From: Pseudobutyrivibrio sp.
Lineage (GTDB): Bacteria > Bacillota > Clostridia > Lachnospirales > Lachnospiraceae
DNA: 64,000 nucleotides
Reading direction: 5' to 3'
NCBI GenBank assembly: GCA_024693775.1
Contig: JAILKL010000075.1
Span: 1 to 64,000 of the forward strand
The notes under the pieces are model-generated. The model made no database searches and had not been told where the DNA came from. It was given only the letters and a program-made list of their open reading frames with translations. Made by a program: the position numbers and the translations under genes. Below, in pieces: positions 11,322-22,030 of this stretch. Positions within the stretch are counted from its first letter, which is position 1. The number at the start of each line of letters is the position of its first letter.

Positions 11322-12920
11322 ATGTATAATGTTATGCTTGTTGACGATGAGGAAGAGGTCCGCATCGCTATTGAAAAAAAGATTAATTGGGAGGACTTGG
11401 GCTTTCAGGTGGTAGCATCTGCTGAAAATGGTCAGGATGCGCTAGAGAAGGCTTTGGACAATCAGCCGGATGTGGTTCTCACCGATATAAATATGCCTTT
11501 CATGAATGGCTTAGAGTTTTCAAAGCTTTTAAAATCAGAGCTTCCTGCTACAAGAATTGTTATATTTTCTGGATATGACGAATTTGAGTATGCAAAGGAG
11601 GCTATTGAGCTTTCAGCAGAAGAATATATATTAAAGCCTATTGATGCTGAGGAGTTAAAAGGGGTTTTTTCACGTCTAAAAAATAGCTTGGATGAGGAAT
11701 TAGACAAGCGACGAAATCTAGAAAATCTCAAAAAATATTATCAGGAAAGTGTTCCCTTTTTTAAGGAACAATTTATCATCGGCCTTATCGAAGGCCACAT
11801 TGAAACAAATCGTATCAAAGAAATCTACAATGAATACGGTCAGGGCATGGAGGGAAACTACTATGCTGTTGGAATAATACGTCTGATATTTGACAAGGAC
11901 GAAAGTATGGACGTGGATTCGAGACGTTTATTTTCTGTATCCTTAAATCAACTGGCTTTAGAAAAGCTATCAGAGCATTCCAATTATCACTGCGTCAATT
12001 ACCTAGGCAATGTTATTGTATTAGGCTGCTTTGACAGTGAGGAAGAATATGACAATTTCCTATTAGATTTAGATATGATCTGTAAGCTTTCTTCAAAGCT
12101 ATTACAAATTAATACAACGGCAGGTGTTGGTACAATAGTAAGCGAGCTAAAGGATTTATTTAGTTCCTTTAAATCTGCCAAGGATGCCATTTCCTACAGG
12201 ATTTTATTTGACGATAATCAGGCCATTTCTATAAGGGATGTGGAGCCAAATGATAGCGCGGTAAACCTCTTTGAAAATGATAATGTTAATAGAATTTTAA
12301 AGCAAATAAAGATAGGATCCAAGGCAGACCTTTCAGAGGAAGTAAACAATTTCTTTATGGATTTAATAGAAAAGAATATTTCCTTGTATCAATTAAAGCT
12401 TTCAATCATAGAAGCCTATTTTGAATTATTTAAACTGGCAAAATCCTATACAGAGGAGTCCACTTCATTTGATCAAAATATTGATGTATTAGCTACTCTT
12501 GATAACTTTGATTCTATGGATGAAATGCAAGAGTGGTTTTTGGAAAAATGCCTGTCTGTTAGAGCTTTGATTAAACAAAACAGAACAGACTCAACTACCT
12601 TGCTGATAAATAAAGCAAAGGAATATATTTCTGAGCATTATAATGAATCAGAGCTTTCTGTGGACCAGGTGTGCTCTTATTTAGGTGTTAGTGCTACTTA
12701 TTTTTCAGCATTGTTTAAAAAGAATACAGGGGTGAGCTTTGTAACCTATCTTACCAATTTGCGCTTAGAAAAGGCTATAGAACTGCTTAATACAACGGAT
12801 GAAAAAAGCTATGTAATTGGAAAAATGATAGGCTATGATGAGCCAAATTATTTTAGCTACGTATTTAAAAAGGCATATGGTATTTCGCCTTCAAAATATC
12901 GTAAACAGATGGAGAAATAA
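11322..12920 (+). CDS. YesN-like response regulator, AraC family C-terminal domain
   Basis: REC domain MLVDDEEEVRIAIEKKINWEDLGF...VLTDINMPFMNGLEF; C-terminal HTH SVDQVCSYLGVSATYFSALFKKNTGVSFVTYLTNLRLEKA. Confidence 0.95.
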   Translation: MYNVMLVDDEEEVRIAIEKKINWEDLGFQVVASAENGQDALEKALDNQPDVVLTDINMPFMNGLEFSKLLKSELPATRIVIFSGYDEFEYAKEAIELSAEEYILKPIDAEELKGVFSRLKNSLDEELDKRRNLENLKKYYQESVPFFKEQFIIGLIEGHIETNRIKEIYNEYGQGMEGNYYAVGIIRLIFDKDESMDVDSRRLFSVSLNQLALEKLSEHSNYHCVNYLGNVIVLGCFDSEEEYDNFLLDLDMICKLSSKLLQINTTAGVGTIVSELKDLFSSFKSAKDAISYRILFDDNQAISIRDVEPNDSAVNLFENDNVNRILKQIKIGSKADLSEEVNNFFMDLIEKNISLYQLKLSIIEAYFELFKLAKSYTEESTSFDQNIDVLATLDNFDSMDEMQEWFLEKCLSVRALIKQNRTDSTTLLINKAKEYISEHYNESELSVDQVCSYLGVSATYFSALFKKNTGVSFVTYLTNLRLEKAIELLNTTDEKSYVIGKMIGYDEPNYFSYVFKKAYGISPSKYRKQMEK

Positions 12921-14740
12921 TGTTAAAAAATAGGATTGAGGGGAAATTTAGTCGTTTTAGACAGGCGTCTAAACGTAGAAGCATCCAGCTGGTTATTTCT
13001 ATTTCTTTTACCCTTGTTGCCATTATTAGTATGACCTTTATGGCCTTTGCCTTTTACACCAATTATGTAAACACGGCCAGACAAAGAGCTATTGAAGATA
13101 ACAAGCAGGTGATTGAACAGGTTAGCTGGAACTTAAACTCATACCTTAGAAATATGATGGGTATTTCAAACGGTATGTATTATAACGTAATTAAAAATAT
13201 GGACATGACTTCGGATTCCATGACTGAGGAGATGGATTTGCTATACGAGGCAAACAAGGATGATTTGATTAGTATAGCCTGCATCTCTGAGGATGGAGCC
13301 CTTATTTCTGCTGCGCCAATTGCCACCAGAAAGGCGGGAGTGGATTTTACCGACCAGGAATGGTTTGTAGGAACTGAGGAGGATATCGAAAATTTTTATT
13401 TTTCAAAGCCTCATGTTCAAAATATGTTTGAAACTAGTAATTATAGGTATTACTGGGTAGTTTCTCTGAGCCGAAGTATAGATTTAAATTATATGGGCTA
13501 TACCAGACCTGGAATTTTGTTGGTAGACATGAACTATTCATCTATCGAGCAAATGTTTTCCAGGGTAAATGAAAATGGTACTGGCTATGTGTACTTGATA
13601 GATTCAAATGGCGAAATTATTTATCATCCAAAGCAAAAGGCTATTTATGCTGGCATTGTAGAGGAAAACAATGTACAGGCGGCAAGCTACGATGATGGAG
13701 ATTACATAGAAAATTTTAATGGAGATAAACGTTCTGTTATTGTCAAAACTGTAGGCTACACCGGCTGGAAGATTGTTTCTGTTGTGCCTATGAACGAGTT
13801 GGCTGGTGACTATACTCAGCTACGGGCATTTATGCTAATTATCATAACAGTAACGATTTTCTTAATCTTGTTTGGAAACATTTTTATTTCAAAAATTGTA
13901 ACTGATCCTATTAAAAAGCTTGAAAATTCTTTGAATGATATTGAAGCTGGAAAATTTGAATCAGACAAGATATATATTGGTGGTTCTCATGAAATCAGAC
14001 ACTTGGGACGTACCATTAAGTCCCTTGTCGACCAAATGAAGGAATTGATGGATGAAAGAGTAAAGGAGCAAAAGGAGAAGAGAAAATCCGAGTTAAATGC
14101 TCTTCAGGCTCAGATTAATCCTCATTTTTTATATAATACACTTGATTCAGTAGTATGGATGATTGAGGCGGATAGAAATCAGGATGCAATTTCTATGATT
14201 ACTAGCCTGGCCACCTTGTTTAGAATCAGTCTAAGCAAAGGAAACAATATTATCACTATAAAGGATGAGGTAACTCACGCAAAGAATTATTTAGCTATCC
14301 AGAAGGTGCGCTATAAGAATAAATTTGAAGCAAATATAAATATTGATCCTGCAATAGAAAATTGCATAACTATAAAGCTAATTATTCAGCCTTTAATTGA
14401 AAATGCTATTTATCATGCCGTGGGTGATTTGGACGATGAAGGAATTATCGATATAAACGGTTATGAGAGGGATGGAGATATTTATATAGAAGTAAGGGAT
14501 AATGGAATGGGAATTCCTCCAGAAATCCTAGAAGGGCTATTAAAAGAAAAGACAGAGTCAAAGGGCAAAGGTTCTGGAATCGGTCTATGGAATATAAATC
14601 AAAGAATTAATCTATATTTCAAAGGAGATTACGGCTTGAGACTGGAAAGTGAGCTGGATGAGGGCACCACAGCTATTATCAAGCTTCCTAAGATTACTTA
14701 CGAGGAATACAAGGGAGGTGACAAGAGTGCTGAAAAATAA
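12920..14740 (+). CDS. YesM-like sensor histidine kinase with extracellular Cache-like domain
   Basis: TM - dCache-like - TM - HAMP; His_kinase motif LNALQAQINPHFLYNTLDSVVWMI; HATPase GKGSGIGLWNINQRI. Confidence 0.93.
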   Translation: MLKNRIEGKFSRFRQASKRRSIQLVISISFTLVAIISMTFMAFAFYTNYVNTARQRAIEDNKQVIEQVSWNLNSYLRNMMGISNGMYYNVIKNMDMTSDSMTEEMDLLYEANKDDLISIACISEDGALISAAPIATRKAGVDFTDQEWFVGTEEDIENFYFSKPHVQNMFETSNYRYYWVVSLSRSIDLNYMGYTRPGILLVDMNYSSIEQMFSRVNENGTGYVYLIDSNGEIIYHPKQKAIYAGIVEENNVQAASYDDGDYIENFNGDKRSVIVKTVGYTGWKIVSVVPMNELAGDYTQLRAFMLIIITVTIFLILFGNIFISKIVTDPIKKLENSLNDIEAGKFESDKIYIGGSHEIRHLGRTIKSLVDQMKELMDERVKEQKEKRKSELNALQAQINPHFLYNTLDSVVWMIEADRNQDAISMITSLATLFRISLSKGNNIITIKDEVTHAKNYLAIQKVRYKNKFEANINIDPAIENCITIKLIIQPLIENAIYHAVGDLDDEGIIDINGYERDGDIYIEVRDNGMGIPPEILEGLLKEKTESKGKGSGIGLWNINQRINLYFKGDYGLRLESELDEGTTAIIKLPKITYEEYKGGDKSAEK

Positions 14741-15665
14741 ACTATTTATAGGCTCCTTTTTGGCGATCCTTCTTTTAATTGTTGTGGAATTTTTGATTTA
14801 CAATACGTATATTTTTGGCGACAAAAGAATAGTAAACATTTCGTTTATTGTCTGTGATGATACCCTGACTAACTGGGAGAGTATGAAATCAGGAGCTGCG
14901 GCATGCTCCAACGATTATGACAGCTCGGTCATTTTTTTGAATTCCTCAAAGGACGCTGGGGCCCAGGGACAAATCGATTTAATAAAGTCCCAATTAGATG
15001 CAGGAACAGATTATGTTGTGGTTGTTCCTTATGACTATGAGGAGATTGCCAATTATATTATTGATAATGATTTAGAGAAAAGGGTAGTAATAGTTAGAAA
15101 TGGAGCTAAGAACAAAAAGCTTAAGTCTGTTCTTGCTGATGAAAAGCTATTAGGCTCTGATTTGGCTGAATATATAGCTGAGCATTCCGATTGCAAGAAT
15201 CTGGTTTTATTAACTCACCAAAATGATTTGGATAAGGAGCAGCTAATTGTAGGCCTAGATGAGACTTTGGCGGACTCTGGAATAAATTTAAATATCAAAT
15301 ATTATGAGGACTATAGCAAGGAAAATGATTTGATTTTTTACAATTATATTGCCTCTGGAATGTATGATGGTATTGTTACGTTAGATGAAAAATCCATTGA
15401 TAATGCTGTTGCTGCTAAGGATAATATTTCCTCAGAAATACCGATTTATAGCTTAGATAATAGACCCATTGCTGTTTATTATTTAGAAAAAAACCAAATA
15501 AATGCCTTGGCCTTCAAGGATGATTATACCATGGGCTTTTTAGCAGTAGATATGCTGATGAACCCTAAGAATCATACTAATACAGACGGGCTATACTATA
15601 TAGTAGATAAGGAGAATATGTATTTGGAGCAAAATCAAAAGGTATTGTTTCCATTTGCAAAATAG
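14727..15665 (+). CDS. Membrane-anchored periplasmic-binding-protein-like domain protein
   Basis: Likely GTG start 14727 (aggtgacaagaGTG); N-terminal TM LFIGSFLAILLLIVVEFLIY then sugar-binding fold pattern. Confidence 0.75.
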   Translation: MLKNKLFIGSFLAILLLIVVEFLIYNTYIFGDKRIVNISFIVCDDTLTNWESMKSGAAACSNDYDSSVIFLNSSKDAGAQGQIDLIKSQLDAGTDYVVVVPYDYEEIANYIIDNDLEKRVVIVRNGAKNKKLKSVLADEKLLGSDLAEYIAEHSDCKNLVLLTHQNDLDKEQLIVGLDETLADSGINLNIKYYEDYSKENDLIFYNYIASGMYDGIVTLDEKSIDNAVAAKDNISSEIPIYSLDNRPIAVYYLEKNQINALAFKDDYTMGFLAVDMLMNPKNHTNTDGLYYIVDKENMYLEQNQKVLFPFAK

Positions 15666-15670
15666 AGGCT

Positions 15671-16705
15671 ATGAAACGAATAATATCAATTGCACTGGTA
15701 TTTGCAATATTGATTTGTACTGGATGCTCAAAAAAGACTACAACTGAAGAAACAAAGCAATCTGTAAAGATTGGTATTACTATGTACAATGAGTTTGATG
15801 TCTTTACAGAAGAAATCCTAAAAAATATTGAAAATGACCTGGCTGAATATGCCAAGAATAACGATGTGGAAATTTCCACAACAGTAGTGTATTCAGGAGA
15901 AAACCAGCTGGTCCAAAATGATCAGGTAGATGATTTTATAGACAAAGATTATGATGTTGTTTGTGTGAATTTGGTCGATAGAACGGATCCATCTGTTATT
16001 ATAGAAAGAGCAAAGAATACCTCCACACCAATCATATTTTTTAATAGAGAATTGGTAAAGGATGATCTAAAAAGATACGACAAGCTATACTACGTGGGGG
16101 CTGATCCAGCTCAAAGTGGGCAGCTTCAGGGAGAGCTGGTTCTTGAAGCCTTGAATGATCCAGAGATTTTTGAAAAGATTGATTTTAATCATGATGGAGT
16201 TATTCAATATGTACTACTAGAAGGCGAGGCTGGTCATCAGGATGCAATTGTTAGATCTAGAGTTTCTGTAAACACCATAAAAAATAATGGCTATGAAATG
16301 GAAATTCTGGGCGATGAAATTGCCAATTGGGACAGACAACAGGCCAAGACAAAAATGAATTCTTTATTAGAAGGGCACCCATGGCAGATAGAGCTAATCT
16401 TAGCAAATGATGATAATATGGCACTTGGCGCAATAGATGCGCTTGAAAGCTACGGAGTAAAGGAAATGCCATTAATTGTAGGCGTGAATGGTCAGCAGGA
16501 GGCTCTTGAGGCCATCAATGATAAGAAAATGTATGGTACAGTTCTAAATAATGCCGAGGAAAAGGGTAGTATTATTGCTAGCATGGCAGCAGGCTTAGCT
16601 TTAAATGGAAGCGTTCCAGATGATATCGAATTATCTGATGGAAAATACATTTATGTGGACTATGAACCTATTAATCAGGATACTGTTTTACAGTATTTGG
16701 AGTAG
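15671..16705 (+). CDS. Galactose/sugar-binding periplasmic lipoprotein
   Basis: Lipobox LICTGCSK; VKIGITMYNEFDVFTEEILKNIENDL..., ELILANDDNMALGAIDALESYG. Confidence 0.85.
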   Translation: MKRIISIALVFAILICTGCSKKTTTEETKQSVKIGITMYNEFDVFTEEILKNIENDLAEYAKNNDVEISTTVVYSGENQLVQNDQVDDFIDKDYDVVCVNLVDRTDPSVIIERAKNTSTPIIFFNRELVKDDLKRYDKLYYVGADPAQSGQLQGELVLEALNDPEIFEKIDFNHDGVIQYVLLEGEAGHQDAIVRSRVSVNTIKNNGYEMEILGDEIANWDRQQAKTKMNSLLEGHPWQIELILANDDNMALGAIDALESYGVKEMPLIVGVNGQQEALEAINDKKMYGTVLNNAEEKGSIIASMAAGLALNGSVPDDIELSDGKYIYVDYEPINQDTVLQYLE

Positions 16706-16797
16706 AAATTTTGGTTGATATCTTTACCTTTATGGGGTTATAATCTTATGGTCTGAAATTATGTAAATATAGTTATTACCAAAACGGAGGTAGAGAT

Positions 16798-17664
16798 TTG
16801 TTAGATAAGCTAGAAAGAAAATTTGGTAAGTACGCTATTAATAATTTAATCGTATATTTGTTATGCGGATATATAATTGGCTATTTACTACAGTTCGGCA
16901 GCAGTTTTACAAACGTTAATTATCTTGGCGCTATTACATTAGAGCCATATTATATTATTCACAATTTCCAGATATGGAGATTGTTTACCTGGGTACTTAT
17001 GCCACCAGGGGTCAGTCCTTTATGGGCCATTATTATGTTCTTGCTTTACTATCAGCTAGGTAGTACTTTAGAGCGCACATGGGGCGCATTCCGTTTCAAT
17101 GTTTACATCTTTGGAGGTATGCTCTTCACTGTTATTGGTGCCTTTATCATTTATTTTGCTACAGGCGGCAATACAGTAGGTATTGGTAATTTAATTAGTA
17201 CATATTATATTAATTTATCAATATTCTTAGCATTTTCTGTATGCTTCCCAGATATGCAGGTTATGCTATATTTTATCATTCCAATAAAAATGAAATGGAT
17301 GTCTATTTTCTATGTAGTTATCGTTGGATACGAGGTTATCAAGTATTTCAGCGTAGGCGCTTGGTACTATGCCGTGCCAATTATTGCGTCTCTACTTAAC
17401 TTTGGAATTTTCTTCCTTATGACTAGAAAGAACTTGAGCCGCTTTAATCCAAAGGATATACATAGAAGAGCAGAATTTAAACGTCAGGCGACACCACCTC
17501 GTACACAGTATAGAGATGGCACACCTATTGCTCGTCACAAATGTGCAGTTTGCGGTCGCACGGAGATTACCAATCCAGAGCTTGAGTTTAGATTTTGCAG
17601 TAAATGCAACGGTAATTATGAATATTGCTCTGAGCATTTATTTACTCACAAGCATATTATGTAA
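16798..17664 (+). CDS. Rhomboid-like membrane protein lacking catalytic residues, C-terminal zinc-ribbon-like tail
   Basis: TTG start; QIWRLFTWVLMP...LLYYQLGSTLERTWGAFRFNVYIFGG resembles rhomboid TM1-TM3; C-terminal HKCAVCGRTE...FRFCSKCNGNYEYCSEH. Confidence 0.65.
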   Translation: MLDKLERKFGKYAINNLIVYLLCGYIIGYLLQFGSSFTNVNYLGAITLEPYYIIHNFQIWRLFTWVLMPPGVSPLWAIIMFLLYYQLGSTLERTWGAFRFNVYIFGGMLFTVIGAFIIYFATGGNTVGIGNLISTYYINLSIFLAFSVCFPDMQVMLYFIIPIKMKWMSIFYVVIVGYEVIKYFSVGAWYYAVPIIASLLNFGIFFLMTRKNLSRFNPKDIHRRAEFKRQATPPRTQYRDGTPIARHKCAVCGRTEITNPELEFRFCSKCNGNYEYCSEHLFTHKHIM

Positions 17665-17666
17665 AT

Positions 17667-17690
17667 AAAAGCTGATTTTCAGCTTTGCTA
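17667..17690 (+). terminator. Short hairpin (possible terminator)
   Basis: aaagctga-ttt-tcagcttt. Confidence 0.4.
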
Positions 17691-17720
17691 TAAATTAACG
17701 TGAAGGGATTTAATTTAATA

Positions 17721-19391
17721 ATGAGTGAAGAAGTAGTTAGTAAAAATTTCATCGAGCTAGAAATCGATAAGGATTTAAAGGAAGGTGTATACGATCATGT
17801 ATGTACACGTTTCCCACCAGAGCCAAATGGTTACTTACATATTGGCCATGCAAAGTCAATTATCCTTAACTATGGTTTAGCCGAGAAATACAACGGTGAG
17901 TTCCACATGAGATTTGATGATACAAACCCTACAAAGGAAAAGGTAGAGTTCGTTGATTCAATCAAGGCTGATATTCAGTGGCTTGGAGCTGACTGGGGAG
18001 AACACTTATATTTCGCATCAAACTATTTTGATAGAATGTACGAAGTAGCTGTAGACCTTATTAAAAAGGGATTAGCTTATGTATCTGATCTTACAGCAGA
18101 TGAGATTAGAGAGTATCGTGGAGATTTTGAAAAGCCAGGAAAAAATGATCCAAACAGAGACCGCAGTATCGAAGAAAACCTTGCTCTTTTCGAAGATATG
18201 AAGGCTGGTAAGTTTGAAGATGGTAGCCATACACTTAGAGCGAAAATCGATATGGCATCACCTAACATCAACATGAGAGATCCAATTCTTTACAGAGTTG
18301 CTCATATGACACATCACAATACAGGAGATAAATGGTGCATTTATCCAATGTACGATTTTGCACATCCACTTGAGGATGCATTTGAAGGTATTACTCATTC
18401 AATTTGTACACTTGAGTTCGAGGATCATAGACCTCTTTATGATTGGGTAGTTAAGTCTGCAGGATTTCCAAATCCACCTCGTCAGATCGAGTTTGCAAAG
18501 ATGTACCTTACAAATGTTGTTACAGGAAAGAGATATATCAAAAAGCTTGTAGAGGATGGAGTAGTAGATGGATGGGATGATCCACGTCTTGTATCTATCG
18601 CAGCTCTTCGCCGTAGAGGCTTTACACCATCATCTATTCGTAAATTCGTAGAGCTTTCAGGTGTTTCAAAGGCTAACAGCTCTTCTGATTACGCAATGCT
18701 TGAGTATTGTATCCGTGAGGATTTAAAGACTAGCCGTTCTAGAGTTATGGCAGTTCTTGATCCTGTAAAGCTTGTTATCGACAACTATGAGAGCGATGAC
18801 GTCGAATGGCTTGAGGCTCCAAACAACCTTGAAAATCCAGAGCTTGGTAGCCGTAAGGTTCCATTTGGCAAGGAGCTCTACATTGATAGAGAAGATTTCA
18901 TGATTGAGCCACCTAAGAAATACTTCAGACTTTTCCCAGGTAATGAAGTACGTCTTATGAATGCTTACTTTGTTACATGTACAAGCTATGAGACAGACGA
19001 AGATGGCAATGTTACATGCATCCATTGTACATATGATCCAGCTACAAAGGGTGGAGATAGCCCAGATGGCCGCAAGGTAAAGGGAACTATTCATTGGGTA
19101 GCTGCAAAGACTGCATTAAACGCAGAGGTACGCCTCTATGAAAACATTGTAGACGAAGAAAAAGGAGTGTATAATGAAGATGGAAGTTTGAATGTAAATC
19201 CAAACTCCCTTACAGTTCTTAAAAATTGTCTCGTTGAGCCATCTTTAGCAGACGCAAAGGCTTATGATAGCTTCCAGTTTGTTAGAAAAGGATTTTTCTG
19301 CGTAGATTCAAAGGATTCAAAAGAGGGTTCCCTTGTATTTAACAGAATTGTTTCATTAAAGAGCTCATTCAAGTTACCTACAAACAATTAG
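17721..19391 (+). CDS. glnS: Glutaminyl-tRNA synthetase
   Basis: [26 protein letters not shown] (HIGH), class I GlxRS architecture; start corrected to ATG 17721. Confidence 0.95.
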   Translation: MSEEVVSKNFIELEIDKDLKEGVYDHVCTRFPPEPNGYLHIGHAKSIILNYGLAEKYNGEFHMRFDDTNPTKEKVEFVDSIKADIQWLGADWGEHLYFASNYFDRMYEVAVDLIKKGLAYVSDLTADEIREYRGDFEKPGKNDPNRDRSIEENLALFEDMKAGKFEDGSHTLRAKIDMASPNINMRDPILYRVAHMTHHNTGDKWCIYPMYDFAHPLEDAFEGITHSICTLEFEDHRPLYDWVVKSAGFPNPPRQIEFAKMYLTNVVTGKRYIKKLVEDGVVDGWDDPRLVSIAALRRRGFTPSSIRKFVELSGVSKANSSSDYAMLEYCIREDLKTSRSRVMAVLDPVKLVIDNYESDDVEWLEAPNNLENPELGSRKVPFGKELYIDREDFMIEPPKKYFRLFPGNEVRLMNAYFVTCTSYETDEDGNVTCIHCTYDPATKGGDSPDGRKVKGTIHWVAAKTALNAEVRLYENIVDEEKGVYNEDGSLNVNPNSLTVLKNCLVEPSLADAKAYDSFQFVRKGFFCVDSKDSKEGSLVFNRIVSLKSSFKLPTNN

Positions 19392-19404
19392 AAAAGGATT
19401 AATT

Positions 19405-20271
19405 ATGAATTTATTATCAGGAATGGAAAAGTTTGGCTTCTCTGAGGGGGAGCTTGACATTTTAGCGGATGACAAACCAAAGGCTAAATCAAAGTCTAGT
19501 CAGACCGCAGCGGCTCCTGTTAAAAAAGAAGAAAAGGACTTCATTTTAGACAAGAAGGTTAGATGTCCTGTTTGTGACAAGGAATTTCCTATCAAGGCTG
19601 TTCTTACCACAAAGCTAAAACGACTAGAGCCAGACTTCGATTTGAGACCTAACTATGAGTATGTAGACAAATGTAAATATGATTTTATTTCATGCCCAAG
19701 CTGTGGATATTCTGCGCTTGATACTATGTTCTCAAAGATTGATACTGCACGTGTCAAATTAATCAGAAACGAATTCTGCCCTAGCTTCAAGCCACAACCA
19801 GGAGAGAAGCTTCCTGATATTTATGATTATGATTATTCTATAGAAAAATTTAAGCTCGCACTTATTTGCACCATGAAAAAGCGAGGCAAGATGTCTGAAA
19901 AGGCATATGTATGCCTAAAGATTGCATGGCTTCGCAGAGCACAGCTCAAGATTCTAGAGGCTGACAAGGAGGCCAATGCAAAGAAGATTGTTATGGCTAC
20001 TCAGGAGTACGAAGGCTTTTACAAGCAGGCCTATGAAGGCTTTATGAAGGCTATTTCATCAGAGACTCCTCCATACTGCGGTATGGCTTCAGAGGCTGTA
20101 GAGTTCATGCTTGCAAACATGTCGATGCACTATAAGAAATACGATAATGCATTAAAGCTTATTGCTAGACTTATTCAGTCGCCTAGCACATCTAGAAAGC
20201 TTAAAGACAAGTGTGTAGACCTAAAGGATGAGATAACAGCTGCACAGGCTGCAGCCAAGACTCAGGGTTAA
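19405..20271 (+). CDS. DUF2225-like protein with Cys pairs
   Basis: VRCPVCDKEFPIKAVLTTKLK... FISCPSCGYSAL. Confidence 0.75.
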   Translation: MNLLSGMEKFGFSEGELDILADDKPKAKSKSSQTAAAPVKKEEKDFILDKKVRCPVCDKEFPIKAVLTTKLKRLEPDFDLRPNYEYVDKCKYDFISCPSCGYSALDTMFSKIDTARVKLIRNEFCPSFKPQPGEKLPDIYDYDYSIEKFKLALICTMKKRGKMSEKAYVCLKIAWLRRAQLKILEADKEANAKKIVMATQEYEGFYKQAYEGFMKAISSETPPYCGMASEAVEFMLANMSMHYKKYDNALKLIARLIQSPSTSRKLKDKCVDLKDEITAAQAAAKTQG

Positions 20272-20284
20272 TAAGATTTGATCA

Positions 20285-20310
20285 GGAGTGCATCAATTTG
20301 ATGTCACTCC
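20285..20310 (+). terminator. Hairpin downstream of DUF2225-like gene
   Basis: ggagtgcatcaatttgatgtcactcc imperfect hairpin followed by ttc. Confidence 0.45.
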
Positions 20311-20334
20311 TTCAATTATGTTAAGGACATTATT

Positions 20335-21291
20335 ATGAATTGGATAAAATATTCTATTAATACAACTACAGATGCCGAAGATTTTGTCAGTGCTTCCCTT
20401 ATGGAGCTAGGCATCGATTCTATTGAAATTGAAAACAATGTGCCTGTATCAGGAGAAAAGCAGGGAGGAGAATATGAAGAGCTTCAGCCTGATTTGCCTG
20501 AGGATAAGGGCCTTTCAAAGGTTTGCTTTTACCTTGGCGACGATGAAAATCACGAAGAGCTTTTAGCTCAAGTAAAGTCAGAGCTTTTAGATTTAAAAAG
20601 CTATATGAATATCGGAGAGGGCACTATTGATACTTCCCTTACAAAGCAGGAGGATTGGATTAACAATTGGAAGCAGTTCTTCAAATCCTTCTATATCGAA
20701 GATATTCTCATTAAACCTACTTGGGAAGAGATTGCACCAGAGGATCAAGGAAAAATTTTTGTTGAAATTGATCCAGGTGTCTCATTTGGTACTGGAAAGC
20801 ATGAGACAACACAGCTTTGTATTCGTCAGCTTAGAAAATATCTTCATGAAAATGACGAGATTTTAGATATCGGATGTGGTTCAGGTATTCTTTCGATTAT
20901 TGCTTACAAGCTATTAGAGGGCAGATGCCATCTTGTGGGTACAGATATCGATGAAGATTGTATTGAGTCCACATATGAAAACTTCGCTGTAAACCATATT
21001 CCTGAAACTGCAGGAGATTTCTTTGTAGGAAATCTTGCAGATGATAAGGCCACACAGGACAAGGTAGGATATGGTAAATATGATGTTGTTGTGGCAAATA
21101 TTTTGGCTGATATTATTATTGCCATGGCTCCAGCTATTCCACCAGCATTAAAGGACGGGGCATATTTTATTTCCTCAGGAATCATTGATTTCAAGGAAAA
21201 CGAAGTAAAGGAAGCCTTAGAAAAGGTCGGCCTTACAATTGTAGAAATCAACCATCAGGGCGAGTGGGTAAATATCACAGCCCGCAAATAG
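20335..21291 (+). CDS. prmA: Ribosomal protein L11 methyltransferase
   Basis: DPGVSFGTGKHETTQLCIRQL, ILDIGCGSGILSIIAYKL, VVANILADIII. Confidence 0.95.
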   Translation: MNWIKYSINTTTDAEDFVSASLMELGIDSIEIENNVPVSGEKQGGEYEELQPDLPEDKGLSKVCFYLGDDENHEELLAQVKSELLDLKSYMNIGEGTIDTSLTKQEDWINNWKQFFKSFYIEDILIKPTWEEIAPEDQGKIFVEIDPGVSFGTGKHETTQLCIRQLRKYLHENDEILDIGCGSGILSIIAYKLLEGRCHLVGTDIDEDCIESTYENFAVNHIPETAGDFFVGNLADDKATQDKVGYGKYDVVVANILADIIIAMAPAIPPALKDGAYFISSGIIDFKENEVKEALEKVGLTIVEINHQGEWVNITARK

Positions 21292-21298
21292 GAGTGCT

Positions 21299-22030
21299 AT
21301 GCAACAGATTTTTATTGATTACGAGCCAGAGGACGGCAAAATACGTATTACAGGCGATGATGCTCATCACCTAGTTAGAGTTGTCAGACTTAGAGCAGGT
21401 GAGAAAATCAGAGTTTCTACCACTTCAAATCACAATTATATTTGCGCCGTTGAGGAAGTAATTGATAAGGATTTGGTGGTAAATGTAGTGGAGGAGGTTC
21501 CTTCTACAGAGCTCACTAACAAAATTTATCTTTTCCAGGCTATTCCAAAGGGTGATAGAATGGAAAACATTATCGAAAAATGCGTAGAGCTTGGCGCATA
21601 CGAAATCATTCCTGTAGAAATGAAAAACTGCGTTGTAAAGCTAGACGACAAAAAGAAAAAGAATAGAGTTGAACGATACAGATCTATTGCCAAATCAGCG
21701 GCAGAGCAATCAAAGCGTTCAATTATTCCAAATATACATGAAATCATGTCATTTAAAGAAGCTGTTGACTACGCTAGTGATTTGGATGTACGATTGCTTC
21801 CATTCGAAAGCAAAAATGGCATGCTAGACACCTTTGAAGCGCTAAATGATTTGCAGATTGGCCAATCAGTAGGCGTGTTTATTGGTCCAGAGGGCGGATT
21901 TGCGCCTTCAGAAATAGAAATGGTAGAGGGCCAGGTAAAATTAATATCACTTGGACATAGAATACTTAGGACAGACACAGCAGCAATATGTTCTCTCAGC
22001 ATGTTGATGCTTAAATGTGAGGAGTTTTAA
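21299..22030 (+). CDS. rsmE: 16S rRNA (uracil(1498)-N(3))-methyltransferase
   Basis: AIPKGDRMENIIEKCVELGAYEIIPV; FIGPEGGFAPSEIE; LGHRILRTDTAAI. Confidence 0.95.
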   Translation: MQQIFIDYEPEDGKIRITGDDAHHLVRVVRLRAGEKIRVSTTSNHNYICAVEEVIDKDLVVNVVEEVPSTELTNKIYLFQAIPKGDRMENIIEKCVELGAYEIIPVEMKNCVVKLDDKKKKNRVERYRSIAKSAAEQSKRSIIPNIHEIMSFKEAVDYASDLDVRLLPFESKNGMLDTFEALNDLQIGQSVGVFIGPEGGFAPSEIEMVEGQVKLISLGHRILRTDTAAICSLSMLMLKCEEF

